From positions 1 to 21,744 of the forward strand of contig USBS01000015.1 of assembly GCA_900552915.1 (NCBI GenBank): DNA of 21,744 nucleotides, written 5' to 3'. The position numbers and the translations under genes were made by a program. The DNA comes from an uncultured Sutterella sp. (GTDB lineage: Bacteria; Pseudomonadota; Gammaproteobacteria; Burkholderiales; Burkholderiaceae_F). Below are positions 14,779 through 21,744 of this stretch, in pieces (position 1 is the stretch's first letter; each line of letters begins with the position of its first letter). The notes below the pieces were generated by a model. That model made no database searches. It was given only the letters and a program-made list of their open reading frames with translations, and was not told where the DNA came from.

Positions 14779-14851
14779 GCGTCAAAACCGCGTCAAAAAC
14801 ACCTCTGTGATCACCTTTTTGCTCGGAAGCCCGCCGATGCTACCCTATAAT
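14779..14851 (+). promoter_or_regulatory. candidate lptD promoter with upstream tandem repeat
   Basis: A perfect TATAAT (14846-14851) lies 32 bases before the lptD ATG, a good place for a -10 box. The matching -35 region (around CGGAAG, 14823-14828) is poor. Further upstream GCGTCAAAA occurs twice, at 14779-14787 and 14790-14798, an 11-base period that puts both copies on one face of the helix, centred about 60 bases before the TATAAT. This pattern suggests an activator site. The amgK start lies about 100 bases further left in the opposite direction. Confidence 0.5.
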
Positions 14852-14883
14852 CCGAACACCAAACAAGTGCACTCTTTTGTCAA

Positions 14884-17259
14884 ATGTTCCGGAAATCACA
14901 GCCGCAACTGCTACCTTTGGTCGCCGCCGTGACGGCCGCGCTGTTCGCGCAGGCCGCACAGGCTCGCATGCCGACCGAAGGGTGGCTCACCATCGCAGGC
15001 GCCGACGCCGCCGCTCCGTCCGACACTCCGATAGCCTACGCCTCGGCTGACGCTCGATCGCCCGCACAATCCGGTTCGACCGGCACGCAAGCATCGCTCG
15101 ATCAATGGACAGGCCAGCTCGAGGATCCTTCCGCTTCGGCCGCAGAATCTCCCTCAATTGCATACGCCTACACAATCGAAGGTTCACCGGAAACCGAACT
15201 CACGCTGTCCGGCGACGCGGAACTGCGCCGAGCCGGCACCGTCATCAAAGGTGAAACCATCGTCTATACGCAGGAAACCGGCGAAGTGAAGGTCACGGGC
15301 GATGCCGAGGTATCGCGTCTGGGCGTCCAGCTCAACGCCCCCGAAGTCTCCTATCAGCTCGACGATCAAACGGGAGAAGCCGAGAACGTCGAATACAAGT
15401 ACACCCCGCGCGGCCTGCGCGGCAAAGCGCGCTGCATGAAGTTTGCTTCAGCCGACGTGAGCGAACTCAAGGACGTGTTCATGACGAGCTGCGAAGGCGA
15501 TAATCCGGCCTGGTGGGTGGAAATGAACGAACTCACGCTCGACGAGTACGAACAATCGGGTACGGGGACCGGAGCCGTGCTCAAGTTGGGCGGTGTACCG
15601 GTTTTCGGTTCTCCTTGGTTCACGTTCCCGTTGTCCGAAGAGCGAAAGTCAGGCTTTCTATCCCCCACCGTCGGCATGAGTTCCGCGCGCGGTCTTGATA
15701 TTTCAATCCCGTACTACTTCAATATCGCGCCGAACTACGACTACACATTCACGCCGCAAATCATCACCAAGCGCGGCGTGATGCTCGGCAACGAATTCCG
15801 CTTCCTCACCAAGCATCTTGAGGGCGAAGTTGCCGGTCAGTACCTGCCGCATGACCGCGAGTACGGCGACCATCGCTACAGCGCACACATCAATCTGCGC
15901 GGCAGCTGGAACAACTTCGGCTACGGCGTCAACTACAACCGCGTTTCCGACGATGACTTCTTCGACGATTTCTCGACGAGTCTGCGCGACAACACGGACA
16001 ACATTCTGCCGCAGGACTACTGGCTCAATTACACGTCGACATATTGGAACGCGGCAGTGCGCGTAACCAAAAACCAAACGATTGACAACGCAGACAAACC
16101 CTACGAACGCGAACCGCAGTTTTCCTGGAACGCATTCGTAGCCGATGCGGCAGGTTTCGAGCTCACCACGCACCTTGAAGCCACACGCTTCGTGCACCCG
16201 ACCGAGCTCGACGGGGATCGATTCGTCTTCCATCAGCAGGCGGCCTATCCGATTCGCGGTGCGGGCTGGTTTGTCACGCCCAAGGCGCAGTTCATCAGCA
16301 CCCAATACGATTTGGACGGCGATCGTGACGAACAGCGCTACGTCGACGGCTCACCAAGCTATACGCTACCCATGTTCTCGATCGACTCGGGACTCATTTT
16401 CGAGCGCGACGCCGCTTTGGGCAACCGCGACATGATCCAGACGCTCGAGCCGAGGCTCTTCTACAGCTATACGCCCTACCGCGACCAAAGCAAGATTCCG
16501 CTCTTTGATTCAAGCGTGGCGGACCTGAACTTTGCCCAGCTTTACAGCGAAAATTCCTGGGCCGGATACGACCGCATCGCCGAAACCAATCAAATCACGG
16601 CAAGCGTCTCGACGCGCTTCATTGACGCCAACACGGGGCTTGAATGGATCAAGGCCTCTATCGGTCAGCGTTACTACTTCAACGACCGCACAGTGAACAG
16701 TGAAGGCGAACGCATCTCGATGGAAAACCAGAAGAGCGATTTCCTGGCCAGCATCGGCGCGCGTCTGACGCGCACCATTTCGGCTTCGGCTTTCGGCCAG
16801 TGGTCTTGGGAGCGCTCAAGCTTCAAGAAAGCCGTGGCAGGCGTTCGCTGGCAGCCCAAGCCCATGAGCACCATCGGTCTTTATTACAGATACAACTGGC
16901 AGGAGGATCGGCTGAGCGACGACTATATCGATCAGATCGATCTGGCGGTGCAGTGGCCCTTGTCCGACAAGATTTACGCTCTGCTGCGTCAAAACTATTC
17001 CTTCCATGATCAGAAGTTCATCGAAAGTCTTGCGGGCTTCGAGTACCACGCCGGCTGTTGGACACTGCGCGCCGTTGCACAACGTTACACTCGTGATCGG
17101 GACCAAGGGGATGAAACGAACTTCTTCCTGCAGTTAGAATTGAACGGTTTGGGCGGCATCGGTTCGAGCCCGCTCTCCGAGCTGCAGCGCAGCATCCCGG
17201 GCTATCAGACCCGCAGCCCCGTGCCCACCTCCATCGGTACCTATGACTACTATCAATAA
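14884..17259 (+). CDS. lptD: LPS-assembly outer membrane protein LptD
   Basis: LptD is the beta-barrel that, with the lipoprotein LptE plugged inside, inserts lipopolysaccharide into the outer leaflet. The 791-residue product is of normal length. A Sec signal peptide ends near AQA (about 27). A low-complexity linker runs to about 100, then an LptA-like beta-jellyroll domain (about 100-215: LTLSGDAELRRAGTVIKGE, VKVTGDAEVSR). The C-terminal barrel fills the rest and begins FGSPWFTFPLSEERKSGFLSP. Only three cysteines are present: Cys184, Cys203 (in MTSCEG, apparently matching E. coli Cys173) and Cys725. The N-terminal Cys and the CC pair of E. coli are missing. No clear ribosome site precedes the ATG. 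The gene overlaps surA by 17 bases. Confidence 0.95.
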   Translation: MFRKSQPQLLPLVAAVTAALFAQAAQARMPTEGWLTIAGADAAAPSDTPIAYASADARSPAQSGSTGTQASLDQWTGQLEDPSASAAESPSIAYAYTIEGSPETELTLSGDAELRRAGTVIKGETIVYTQETGEVKVTGDAEVSRLGVQLNAPEVSYQLDDQTGEAENVEYKYTPRGLRGKARCMKFASADVSELKDVFMTSCEGDNPAWWVEMNELTLDEYEQSGTGTGAVLKLGGVPVFGSPWFTFPLSEERKSGFLSPTVGMSSARGLDISIPYYFNIAPNYDYTFTPQIITKRGVMLGNEFRFLTKHLEGEVAGQYLPHDREYGDHRYSAHINLRGSWNNFGYGVNYNRVSDDDFFDDFSTSLRDNTDNILPQDYWLNYTSTYWNAAVRVTKNQTIDNADKPYEREPQFSWNAFVADAAGFELTTHLEATRFVHPTELDGDRFVFHQQAAYPIRGAGWFVTPKAQFISTQYDLDGDRDEQRYVDGSPSYTLPMFSIDSGLIFERDAALGNRDMIQTLEPRLFYSYTPYRDQSKIPLFDSSVADLNFAQLYSENSWAGYDRIAETNQITASVSTRFIDANTGLEWIKASIGQRYYFNDRTVNSEGERISMENQKSDFLASIGARLTRTISASAFGQWSWERSSFKKAVAGVRWQPKPMSTIGLYYRYNWQEDRLSDDYIDQIDLAVQWPLSDKIYALLRQNYSFHDQKFIESLAGFEYHAGCWTLRAVAQRYTRDRDQGDETNFFLQLELNGLGGIGSSPLSELQRSIPGYQTRSPVPTSIGTYDYYQ

Positions 17260-18649
17260 ACGAATCTCTCTCACGGCAGCAGCCCTCGTGTTAGCAGCGC
17301 TGCCTGCCTTTGCTCAGCAGTCCGGTCTTCGCGAGGCGATTTCGTCCGCGCCCGCCGCTCAGCCCTCCGAAGGCATCGAACTCACCGCCAATCAGGCGGG
17401 AGCGACCAAATTTGCCGATCGTATCGCCGCCGTCGTCAACAACGACGTCATCACGGAATACGAACTTCAAAACCGCGTGCGTCAAGCCGCAGTAAATCTG
17501 CGCCAGCAGAACATCAATCTGCCGCCGATGGCGGAACTGCGCCGTCAGGTGCTCGAGCGCATGATCACCGAAAAAGCGACGGAGCAACGCGCCAAGGAAC
17601 TCGGCATCCGCGTTGACGAGCAGATGGTGAATGCATCGATCGAGCAGATTGCCCGCAACAACAAACTCACCGTGCAGGAATTGCGCGATCGACTTCGTGC
17701 CGACGACGTGAGCTTTGCCACGTTCCGCGCTCAGGTACGCGACGAAATCACTGCACAGCGACTGCGTCAGCGTGAGGTCGACAGTAAGATCACGATTCCG
17801 GAAAGTGAAGTCGATGCATTCCTTGCCGAACAAACCGGCTTTACGACCAACGACACGCAGGAATACCGCGTGCGTCACATCCTTCTGCCGATTCCGCCGG
17901 GAGCTTCCGACTCGGAAGCGCGCGACGTAGAGCGCCAAGCTGAAGATCTCGCCGAACGTGCTCGCAACGGAGAAGACTTCGGTGCACTGGCCGCGGCCAA
18001 CTCCAAGGCCGAAGATGCCCTTCAGGGCGGAGATCTGGGCTGGAGAGACGCCTCGCGCTTGCCCACGCTTTTCTGGAAGGCCATCGAAGACCACCGTACC
18101 GAGCGCAACTTCGTTACAACCGTTCGCTCCTCGGGCGCCGTTCACGTCGTCTTTTTGGAAAACAGCCGCGACGGCGTCAAGGCCAAGCTCGCGGGCAAGC
18201 CGATCGAACAGACCCATGTGCGTCACATCCTGATGTTTGTTTCCGACCTGACGCCGGAAGATCAGGTGCTCACGCGTCTTAACGACATCCGCCACCGCGT
18301 CTCTACGGGGCAGTCCGATTTCGCCACGCTGGCTCGTCTCAATTCGGTTGACAATTCCGCTACGCGCGGCGGCGACATCGGTTGGGTCGGCCCGGGCGAT
18401 ACGGTGCCTGAATTTGAGGCCGCGATGAATAAGCTGCAGCCGGGTGAAATTTCCGAACCCGTGCGTACACCCTACGGCTATCACCTTATTCAGGTGCTCG
18501 ACCGTCGTTCGGCCGAGGCCAACGCCGAACGCAGCCGCATCAACGCACGCAACCAATTGCGCGAGCGCAAGCTTGCCGAGGCCGTCTACAACTGGCAGCG
18601 CGAACTGCGCGATCGTGCTTACGTAGAAATTCGCACGAACGACTATTGA
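17243..18649 (+). CDS. surA: periplasmic chaperone / peptidyl-prolyl isomerase SurA
   Basis: SurA escorts unfolded outer-membrane proteins, LptD among them, across the periplasm to the Bam complex. The 468-residue product has a signal peptide cut after AFA (24). The N-terminal chaperone domain (about 55-200) begins FADRIAAVVNNDVITEYEL. A first parvulin domain (about 207-305, RVRHILLPIP) and a second (about 324-420) follow; the latter has HVRHILMFV, GGDIGWVGPGDTVPEFE and TPYGYHLIQVL. A C-terminal helix closes the chaperone core. In E. coli the second parvulin domain is the active isomerase. The start codon lies inside the lptD tail, giving a 17-base overlap in another frame, so translation is probably coupled. 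Confidence 0.95.
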   Translation: MTTINKRISLTAAALVLAALPAFAQQSGLREAISSAPAAQPSEGIELTANQAGATKFADRIAAVVNNDVITEYELQNRVRQAAVNLRQQNINLPPMAELRRQVLERMITEKATEQRAKELGIRVDEQMVNASIEQIARNNKLTVQELRDRLRADDVSFATFRAQVRDEITAQRLRQREVDSKITIPESEVDAFLAEQTGFTTNDTQEYRVRHILLPIPPGASDSEARDVERQAEDLAERARNGEDFGALAAANSKAEDALQGGDLGWRDASRLPTLFWKAIEDHRTERNFVTTVRSSGAVHVVFLENSRDGVKAKLAGKPIEQTHVRHILMFVSDLTPEDQVLTRLNDIRHRVSTGQSDFATLARLNSVDNSATRGGDIGWVGPGDTVPEFEAAMNKLQPGEISEPVRTPYGYHLIQVLDRRSAEANAERSRINARNQLRERKLAEAVYNWQRELRDRAYVEIRTNDY

Positions 18650-18685
18650 TGTGACGCGTCCATAGAGCGTCGCGCTGTATACGGC

Positions 18686-18739
18686 AAACGCCTTGAGCTC
18701 CTGACGGCTAAACTTCAGGCGCTCAATGGCGTTTTTAAT
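18686..18739 (+). terminator. long hairpin with T-tract between surA and pdxA
   Basis: AAACGCC, TTGAGC and CCTGA (18686-18704) pair with TCAGG, GCTCAA and GGCGTTT (18715-18734). This gives about 18 base pairs broken by one mismatch and one bulge, around a 10-base loop, and the run of five Ts at 18732-18736 is followed by AATTT. It has the form of a strong intrinsic terminator 37 bases after the surA stop. Only about 26 bases remain before the pdxA ATG, too few for a full promoter, so pdxA-rsmA must rely on read-through, an upstream promoter, or control of this hairpin. Confidence 0.75.
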
Positions 18740-18762
18740 TTCGGACGACTTAAGACAAGCCT

Positions 18763-19758
18763 ATGTCAAACACCATCGCCATTACCACGGGAGAACCCGC
18801 CGGCATCGGTCCTGAAATCTGCGTCAAGGCCGTTTTCACCGGTCGCGTAAAGTCGCCCGTCACATTGATCGGCGACCAAAATCTTCTGAGCAAAACATCC
18901 GAAAAACTGGGCTTCGGCTCAATTTTTCCAAGTTGGGTGCATTTCGAGCACGTTCCGCTTGTCGCCCCGGTCACCCCCGGTGAACTCAATGCCGCCAACT
19001 CAGCCTATGTTGTCGAGACGCTGCGCCGCGCTGCGGACGGCGCCCAACAGGAACGCTTCAGCGCCGTTGTAACTGCGCCGGTGCAAAAAAGCATCATCAT
19101 CGAAGCAGGCATTCCTTTTACGGGCCACACCGAATTTTTCCAACAGGCCGCAGGCGTCAGTCACGTCGTCATGATGCTCACTTCAGGAAGTTTCGCCGAT
19201 TCACTGCGCGTTGCACTCGCCACAACGCATCTGCCGCTATCCAAAGTGCCTGCCGCGATCACGCCGAAATTGCTCGATGAAACGTTTGCCGTGGTCGCTC
19301 GATCCCTCAAATGCGACTTCGGCATCGAGATGCCGAAAATCGCTGTAACCGGACTTAACCCGCACGCCGGCGAATCCGGCCATATGGGAACGGAGGAAAT
19401 CGATGTGATTGCCCCCGCAATCGAACGAGCAAAACACTCCGTTCACAACGCGGAGTTTTCCGGTCCGTGGCCCGCGGACACCATTTTTGTGGAACGCCTC
19501 GCGAAAAACTATGACTGTATTTTGTGCATGTACCACGACCAGGGGCTTCCGGCTCTAAAACGCGCCGGATTCGGCCACGGCATCAATGTAACGCTGGGAC
19601 TGCCCTGGGTTCGCACGTCTGTAGATCACGGAACGGCGCTGGACATTGCCGGCACGGGCAACGCCGACGAAGGGAGCCTTCTTTCCGCGCTTTCGCTTGC
19701 AAGCCACATGGCCGAGCGACGCGAGCGCATTCGTGAACTGCAGCGGCTTTTAGGTTGA
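18763..19758 (+). CDS. pdxA: 4-hydroxythreonine-4-phosphate dehydrogenase PdxA
   Basis: PdxA oxidises 4-phosphohydroxy-L-threonine in the DXP-dependent pyridoxal phosphate pathway; the product decarboxylates and is condensed by PdxJ. The 331-residue protein has TTGEPAGIGPE at its start, TAPVQK, FTGHTEF (119-125), and the three metal-binding histidines in THLPL (His156), GLNPHAGE (His201) and MYHDQGL (His258). The substrate-phosphate block LGLPWVRTSVDHGTA completes the family pattern. The ribosome site is modest. It sits between surA and rsmA as in E. coli and many proteobacteria, 20 bases before rsmA. Confidence 0.96.
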   Translation: MSNTIAITTGEPAGIGPEICVKAVFTGRVKSPVTLIGDQNLLSKTSEKLGFGSIFPSWVHFEHVPLVAPVTPGELNAANSAYVVETLRRAADGAQQERFSAVVTAPVQKSIIIEAGIPFTGHTEFFQQAAGVSHVVMMLTSGSFADSLRVALATTHLPLSKVPAAITPKLLDETFAVVARSLKCDFGIEMPKIAVTGLNPHAGESGHMGTEEIDVIAPAIERAKHSVHNAEFSGPWPADTIFVERLAKNYDCILCMYHDQGLPALKRAGFGHGINVTLGLPWVRTSVDHGTALDIAGTGNADEGSLLSALSLASHMAERRERIRELQRLLG

Positions 19759-19778
19759 TTTGATAGGAGCAACACACG

Positions 19779-20606
19779 ATGGCTAGCGACGGACTTCAGG
19801 GTCACCGCGCACGCAAGCGCTTCGGACAAAACTTCCTGCACGATCGACACTGGATCGAGCGTATCGCCAAGGCAATTGATGCGGTGCCGGGCGACGATAT
19901 TGTCGAAATCGGACCGGGGCAGGCGGCTTTGACGCGAGAGCTCATCGGGGCCGCAGGCAAGATGCGCGCCGTCGAAATCGACCGTGATCTGGCAGCTTGG
20001 CTCAAGGAAACCTTCCCGGAAACGCTTGAAATCATCGAAGCCGATGCATTGACACTCGATTGGACGCAAGTTGCGCAAAATGACAATCTGCGCGTCGTGG
20101 GGAACCTTCCTTACAACATCTCCTCCCCACTGCTCTTTAAGCTTCTTGAAGCTGCAGATCACGTCAAGGATCAACACTTCATGCTGCAAAAAGAGGTAGT
20201 GGATCGTATGGTGGCCGCTCACGGCAGCAAAACCTATGGTCGGCTTTCGGTGATGCTTCAATGGCGTTACCGCATGACCAAGCTTTTCGACGTACCGCCG
20301 GGCGCCTTCAATCCGCCGCCGAAAGTGATGAGCTCGGTGGTGAGAATGGTACCGAAAGCCAAAAATGAAGTTCCGGCAGTCGATTTCGAGCTTTTTGCTT
20401 CAATCGTTGCCAACGCCTTTTCTCAGCGGCGCAAAACGATTCGCAATGCACTCTCCAGCCTTTTGTCGGCCGAAGAAATCACCGCCTGCGACGTCGACCC
20501 TGGTGCGCGTGCCGAAGCTCTTCCGCTTGATAGTTTCGTTCGTCTAACTCAAAAAGCACAAGAACTCGGAAGAAAACCTGTTACGCCCGGAACTGTTTCG
20601 GACTGA
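19779..20606 (+). CDS. rsmA: 16S rRNA dimethyladenosine transferase RsmA (KsgA)
   Basis: RsmA dimethylates two adjacent adenines near the 3' end of 16S rRNA (A1518 and A1519 in E. coli numbering) during late 30S assembly. The 275-residue protein has the family opening RKRFGQNFLHD (12-22), the SAM-binding motif VEIGPGQAALT (42-52), acidic VEID, the catalytic NLPYNISSPLL (109-119), FNPPPKV and the C-terminal QRRKTIRNAL. An AGGAG lies about nine bases before the ATG. Loss of this gene gives kasugamycin resistance in E. coli. It is the last gene of the lptD set here and is followed by a terminator; apaG, its usual neighbour in E. coli, is not next. Confidence 0.97.
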   Translation: MASDGLQGHRARKRFGQNFLHDRHWIERIAKAIDAVPGDDIVEIGPGQAALTRELIGAAGKMRAVEIDRDLAAWLKETFPETLEIIEADALTLDWTQVAQNDNLRVVGNLPYNISSPLLFKLLEAADHVKDQHFMLQKEVVDRMVAAHGSKTYGRLSVMLQWRYRMTKLFDVPPGAFNPPPKVMSSVVRMVPKAKNEVPAVDFELFASIVANAFSQRRKTIRNALSSLLSAEEITACDVDPGARAEALPLDSFVRLTQKAQELGRKPVTPGTVSD

Positions 20607-20633
20607 AAATTATTTTTATATCAAATTATTTTG

Positions 20634-20671
20634 AGAAGGTTCGTCGTATTGTCTCGGTGAACCTTCTTTTT
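20634..20671 (+). terminator. rho-independent terminator after rsmA
   Basis: AGAAGGTTC (20634-20642) pairs perfectly with GAACCTTCT (20659-20667) around a 16-base loop, and five Ts follow. It sits 27 bases after the rsmA stop in an AT-rich stretch. Because the esterase gene converges from the right, it may also act in reverse, although the minus-strand T-tract is weaker. Confidence 0.8.
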
Positions 20672-20761
20672 GTCGCACAAAATATCACGACGACCGAAGA
20701 AGGCAACATACTGATTGAGGAACAACAGTGAGCCAAAGTGCGTCTTTTCTTTTCGACAGTC

Positions 20762-21532
20762 TTATTTTTCCATCATCGCCCGCACCTTGCGGGCCACTGC
20801 CTTGCCGAGCATGGCATGTTCCTCAGCCGTCAGGTGCACATTGTCGGGCTGATCGGGCAGTCCTACGACTGCTGCACCGTCAAAAAATTCCGCGCCCGCA
20901 GCACGCACTGCTTTTTCGATCACCGGTCCCCATGCCTTGGTCTTAGGCAATGCACCGGCAAAAAAGTCACCGTACGGCGTGTGATCGCCGTCCATTTCGG
21001 GCGGAAGCACCACCAAGACGCGCGGTGCCTTATAGCGCGTGCGACTCTGCCACTGGGCCTTTGTAACGCACTCAGTGAGATTCACAAGTCCCTGCGCAAT
21101 ACGTTCGGGACCGCGGCGATGCCCCGCCTTGAGATCGTTGCTTCCGAGCATGATGATCACCAGATCGATGGGCATATGCGCGGACAACGCTGCCGGAAGC
21201 GTCGTCAGTCCGTTGTAAGTCGCTCCGGGAATTTCACCGCTGCCGGTACTTACCGGCTCATCCACATCGGTTGTACGTCCGCCCAGTGCATCCACTTCCA
21301 CACGATATTTGCCATTCAAGGCTTTGTCCATAACATACGGCCAAGTCTCGGCAACGGGAAGACGCGAAACAACCTTGGTGGCAGGATCGTAGACCCAGCC
21401 AAAGGTATTGGAATCGCCGTATACGAAGATGGTTTGTTTTTCGTCAGCCGAAGCGCTGCTGCAAGCAAAAGCAAGAACACCGACTGCGGCACAAGAAAAA
21501 ACAGCGGACTTAAAAACAGAAGATTCAGCCAT
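20762..21532 (-). CDS. secreted SGNH/GDS-type esterase or arylesterase
   Basis: This is an exported serine hydrolase of the SGNH superfamily, 256 residues. The four blocks are clear: VYGDSNTFGW (nucleophile Ser, about residue 41), GGRTT (block II Gly), LGSND (block III, oxyanion Asn) and DNVHLT near the end (catalytic Asp and His). The stretch around GDSNTFGWVYDP with later GGRTTDVDEP resembles arylesterases and acyl-CoA-thioesterase-I-like lipolytic enzymes, but the substrate is unknown. The signal peptide ends near SASA-DEK (30). A cysteine in LAFACSS could be lipidated, but the -3 residue is not the usual Leu. A GGGAAG site precedes the ATG. The gene stands alone between the rsmA terminator and a tRNA gene. 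Confidence 0.88.
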   Translation of the reverse strand: MAESSVFKSAVFSCAAVGVLAFACSSASADEKQTIFVYGDSNTFGWVYDPATKVVSRLPVAETWPYVMDKALNGKYRVEVDALGGRTTDVDEPVSTGSGEIPGATYNGLTTLPAALSAHMPIDLVIIMLGSNDLKAGHRRGPERIAQGLVNLTECVTKAQWQSRTRYKAPRVLVVLPPEMDGDHTPYGDFFAGALPKTKAWGPVIEKAVRAAGAEFFDGAAVVGLPDQPDNVHLTAEEHAMLGKAVARKVRAMMEK

Positions 21533-21639
21533 GACGCTTCCCGAAAACGCAGCAAAAACAACGGGAAATTCTAGGCTTGGAAGGACTTGAAGCAGCGCCG
21601 AGCGTCGGCTTTATTTATGTTTTGGCCTGCGCAGATGCG

Positions 21640-21661
21640 AAAAAACCACCGCAAGGGTGGT
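21640..21661 (-). terminator. rho-independent terminator after tRNA-Phe
   Basis: On the minus strand ACCACC (21656-21661) pairs with GGTGGT (21645-21650) around a CTTGC loop, and the T-run covers 21640-21645. It lies 11 bases after the tRNA 3' end and ends the tRNA transcript ahead of the esterase gene. Confidence 0.85.
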
Positions 21662-21672
21662 CAATCGAGAAC

Positions 21673-21744
21673 TGGTGGCCAGGGACGGAATCGAACCGCC
21701 GACACGCGGATTTTCAATCCGCTGCTCTACCAACTGAGCTACCT
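21673..21744 (-). tRNA. tRNA-Phe (GAA), 5' end cut by window edge
   Basis: Minus-strand tRNA with anticodon stem GCGGA/TCCGC, loop TTGAAAA (21711-21717) and anticodon GAA (21713-21715), hence phenylalanine. The D-arm AGCTCAGTTGGTAGAGC, the T-arm with loop TTCGATT, and the 3' CCA encoded at 21673-21675 are present. Pairing with the 3' arm CCTGGCC indicates that the first four bases lie beyond the right edge, for a full length of 76. Confidence 0.97.

Noticed and set aside
14806..14815. TGTGATCACC upstream of lptD as a CRP site
   Set aside because: CRP half-sites need a six-base spacer between TGTGA and TCACA. Here the halves abut, and an eight-base palindrome is common by chance.
17291..18556. 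A 421-codon open frame on the minus strand across surA
   Set aside because: It mirrors surA, which has all its domains. The antisense protein has no recognisable motif.
20728..20946. Short + strand frame with a GTG start and a GAGG ribosome-like site after rsmA
   Set aside because: Most of it is antisense to the conserved C-terminal part of the esterase, and the peptide is Pro/Cys-rich with no recognisable pattern. The ribosome site is probably chance.
21606..21632. Small GC-rich hairpin (GCCGA/TCGGC) near the esterase promoter region as a + strand terminator
   Set aside because: Five base pairs with a three-base loop, an interrupted T-run and no + strand gene before it are not enough.
21533..21744. 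tRNA-Phe as an integration site with a genomic island to its left
   Set aside because: No second copy of the tRNA 3' end was seen in the window and no integrase is present. The genes to the left of the esterase are core genes in conserved order.

Overview
The window reads as a gene-dense stretch of bacterial core chromosome, about mid-fifties percent GC by eye. It most likely comes from a betaproteobacterium. The evidence is the dusB-fis-purH cluster, the lptD-surA-pdxA-rsmA cluster with amgK-murU divergent to it, and a tRNA-Phe with an encoded CCA end. A Sutterellaceae-like genus would fit, but that is only an impression. I see no insertion sequence, prophage, CRISPR array or defence gene, and no gene-free gap over 300 bases. 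The largest gaps are about 220 bases, upstream of the malic enzyme gene and between amgK and lptD.

Left part (1-5824): a PAP2-type phosphatase on the + strand converges on, and overlaps, the last gene of a compact minus-strand set. That set is a substrate-binding protein, an ATPase and a permease of a SsuABC/TauABC-like ABC importer, with the kleisin gene scpA as the last cistron. A terminator separates it from the malic enzyme gene upstream on the same strand.

Middle (5988-14660, minus strand): nine genes in one direction, amgK, murU, a nitronate-monooxygenase-like flavoprotein gene, dusB, fis, purH, tolB, pal and cpoB. They end at a clear intrinsic terminator at 5988-6020. Gaps are mostly small and I found no convincing internal terminator, so long read-through is possible. 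The set joins peptidoglycan sugar recycling (AmgK-MurU), tRNA modification and nucleoid control (DusB-Fis), purine synthesis (PurH) and the periplasmic/outer-membrane half of the Tol-Pal system. tolQRA are not next to tolB.

Right part (14884-20606, + strand): lptD, surA, pdxA, rsmA. LptD inserts LPS into the outer membrane and SurA is its periplasmic chaperone; PdxA makes vitamin B6 and RsmA dimethylates 16S rRNA. A long hairpin with a T-tract lies between surA and pdxA, and a second terminator follows rsmA. The window closes with a minus-strand secreted SGNH/GDS esterase and a tRNA-Phe gene cut by the right edge, each ending near its own terminator-like structure.

Nothing here looks like a wholly new system. 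The points most worth a second look are small departures from family norms: a Pro in place of the motif His in the flavoprotein, an LptD with only three cysteines, a Tat-type signal on TolB, altered MurU motifs, and several unexplained dyads and repeats in intergenic DNA.
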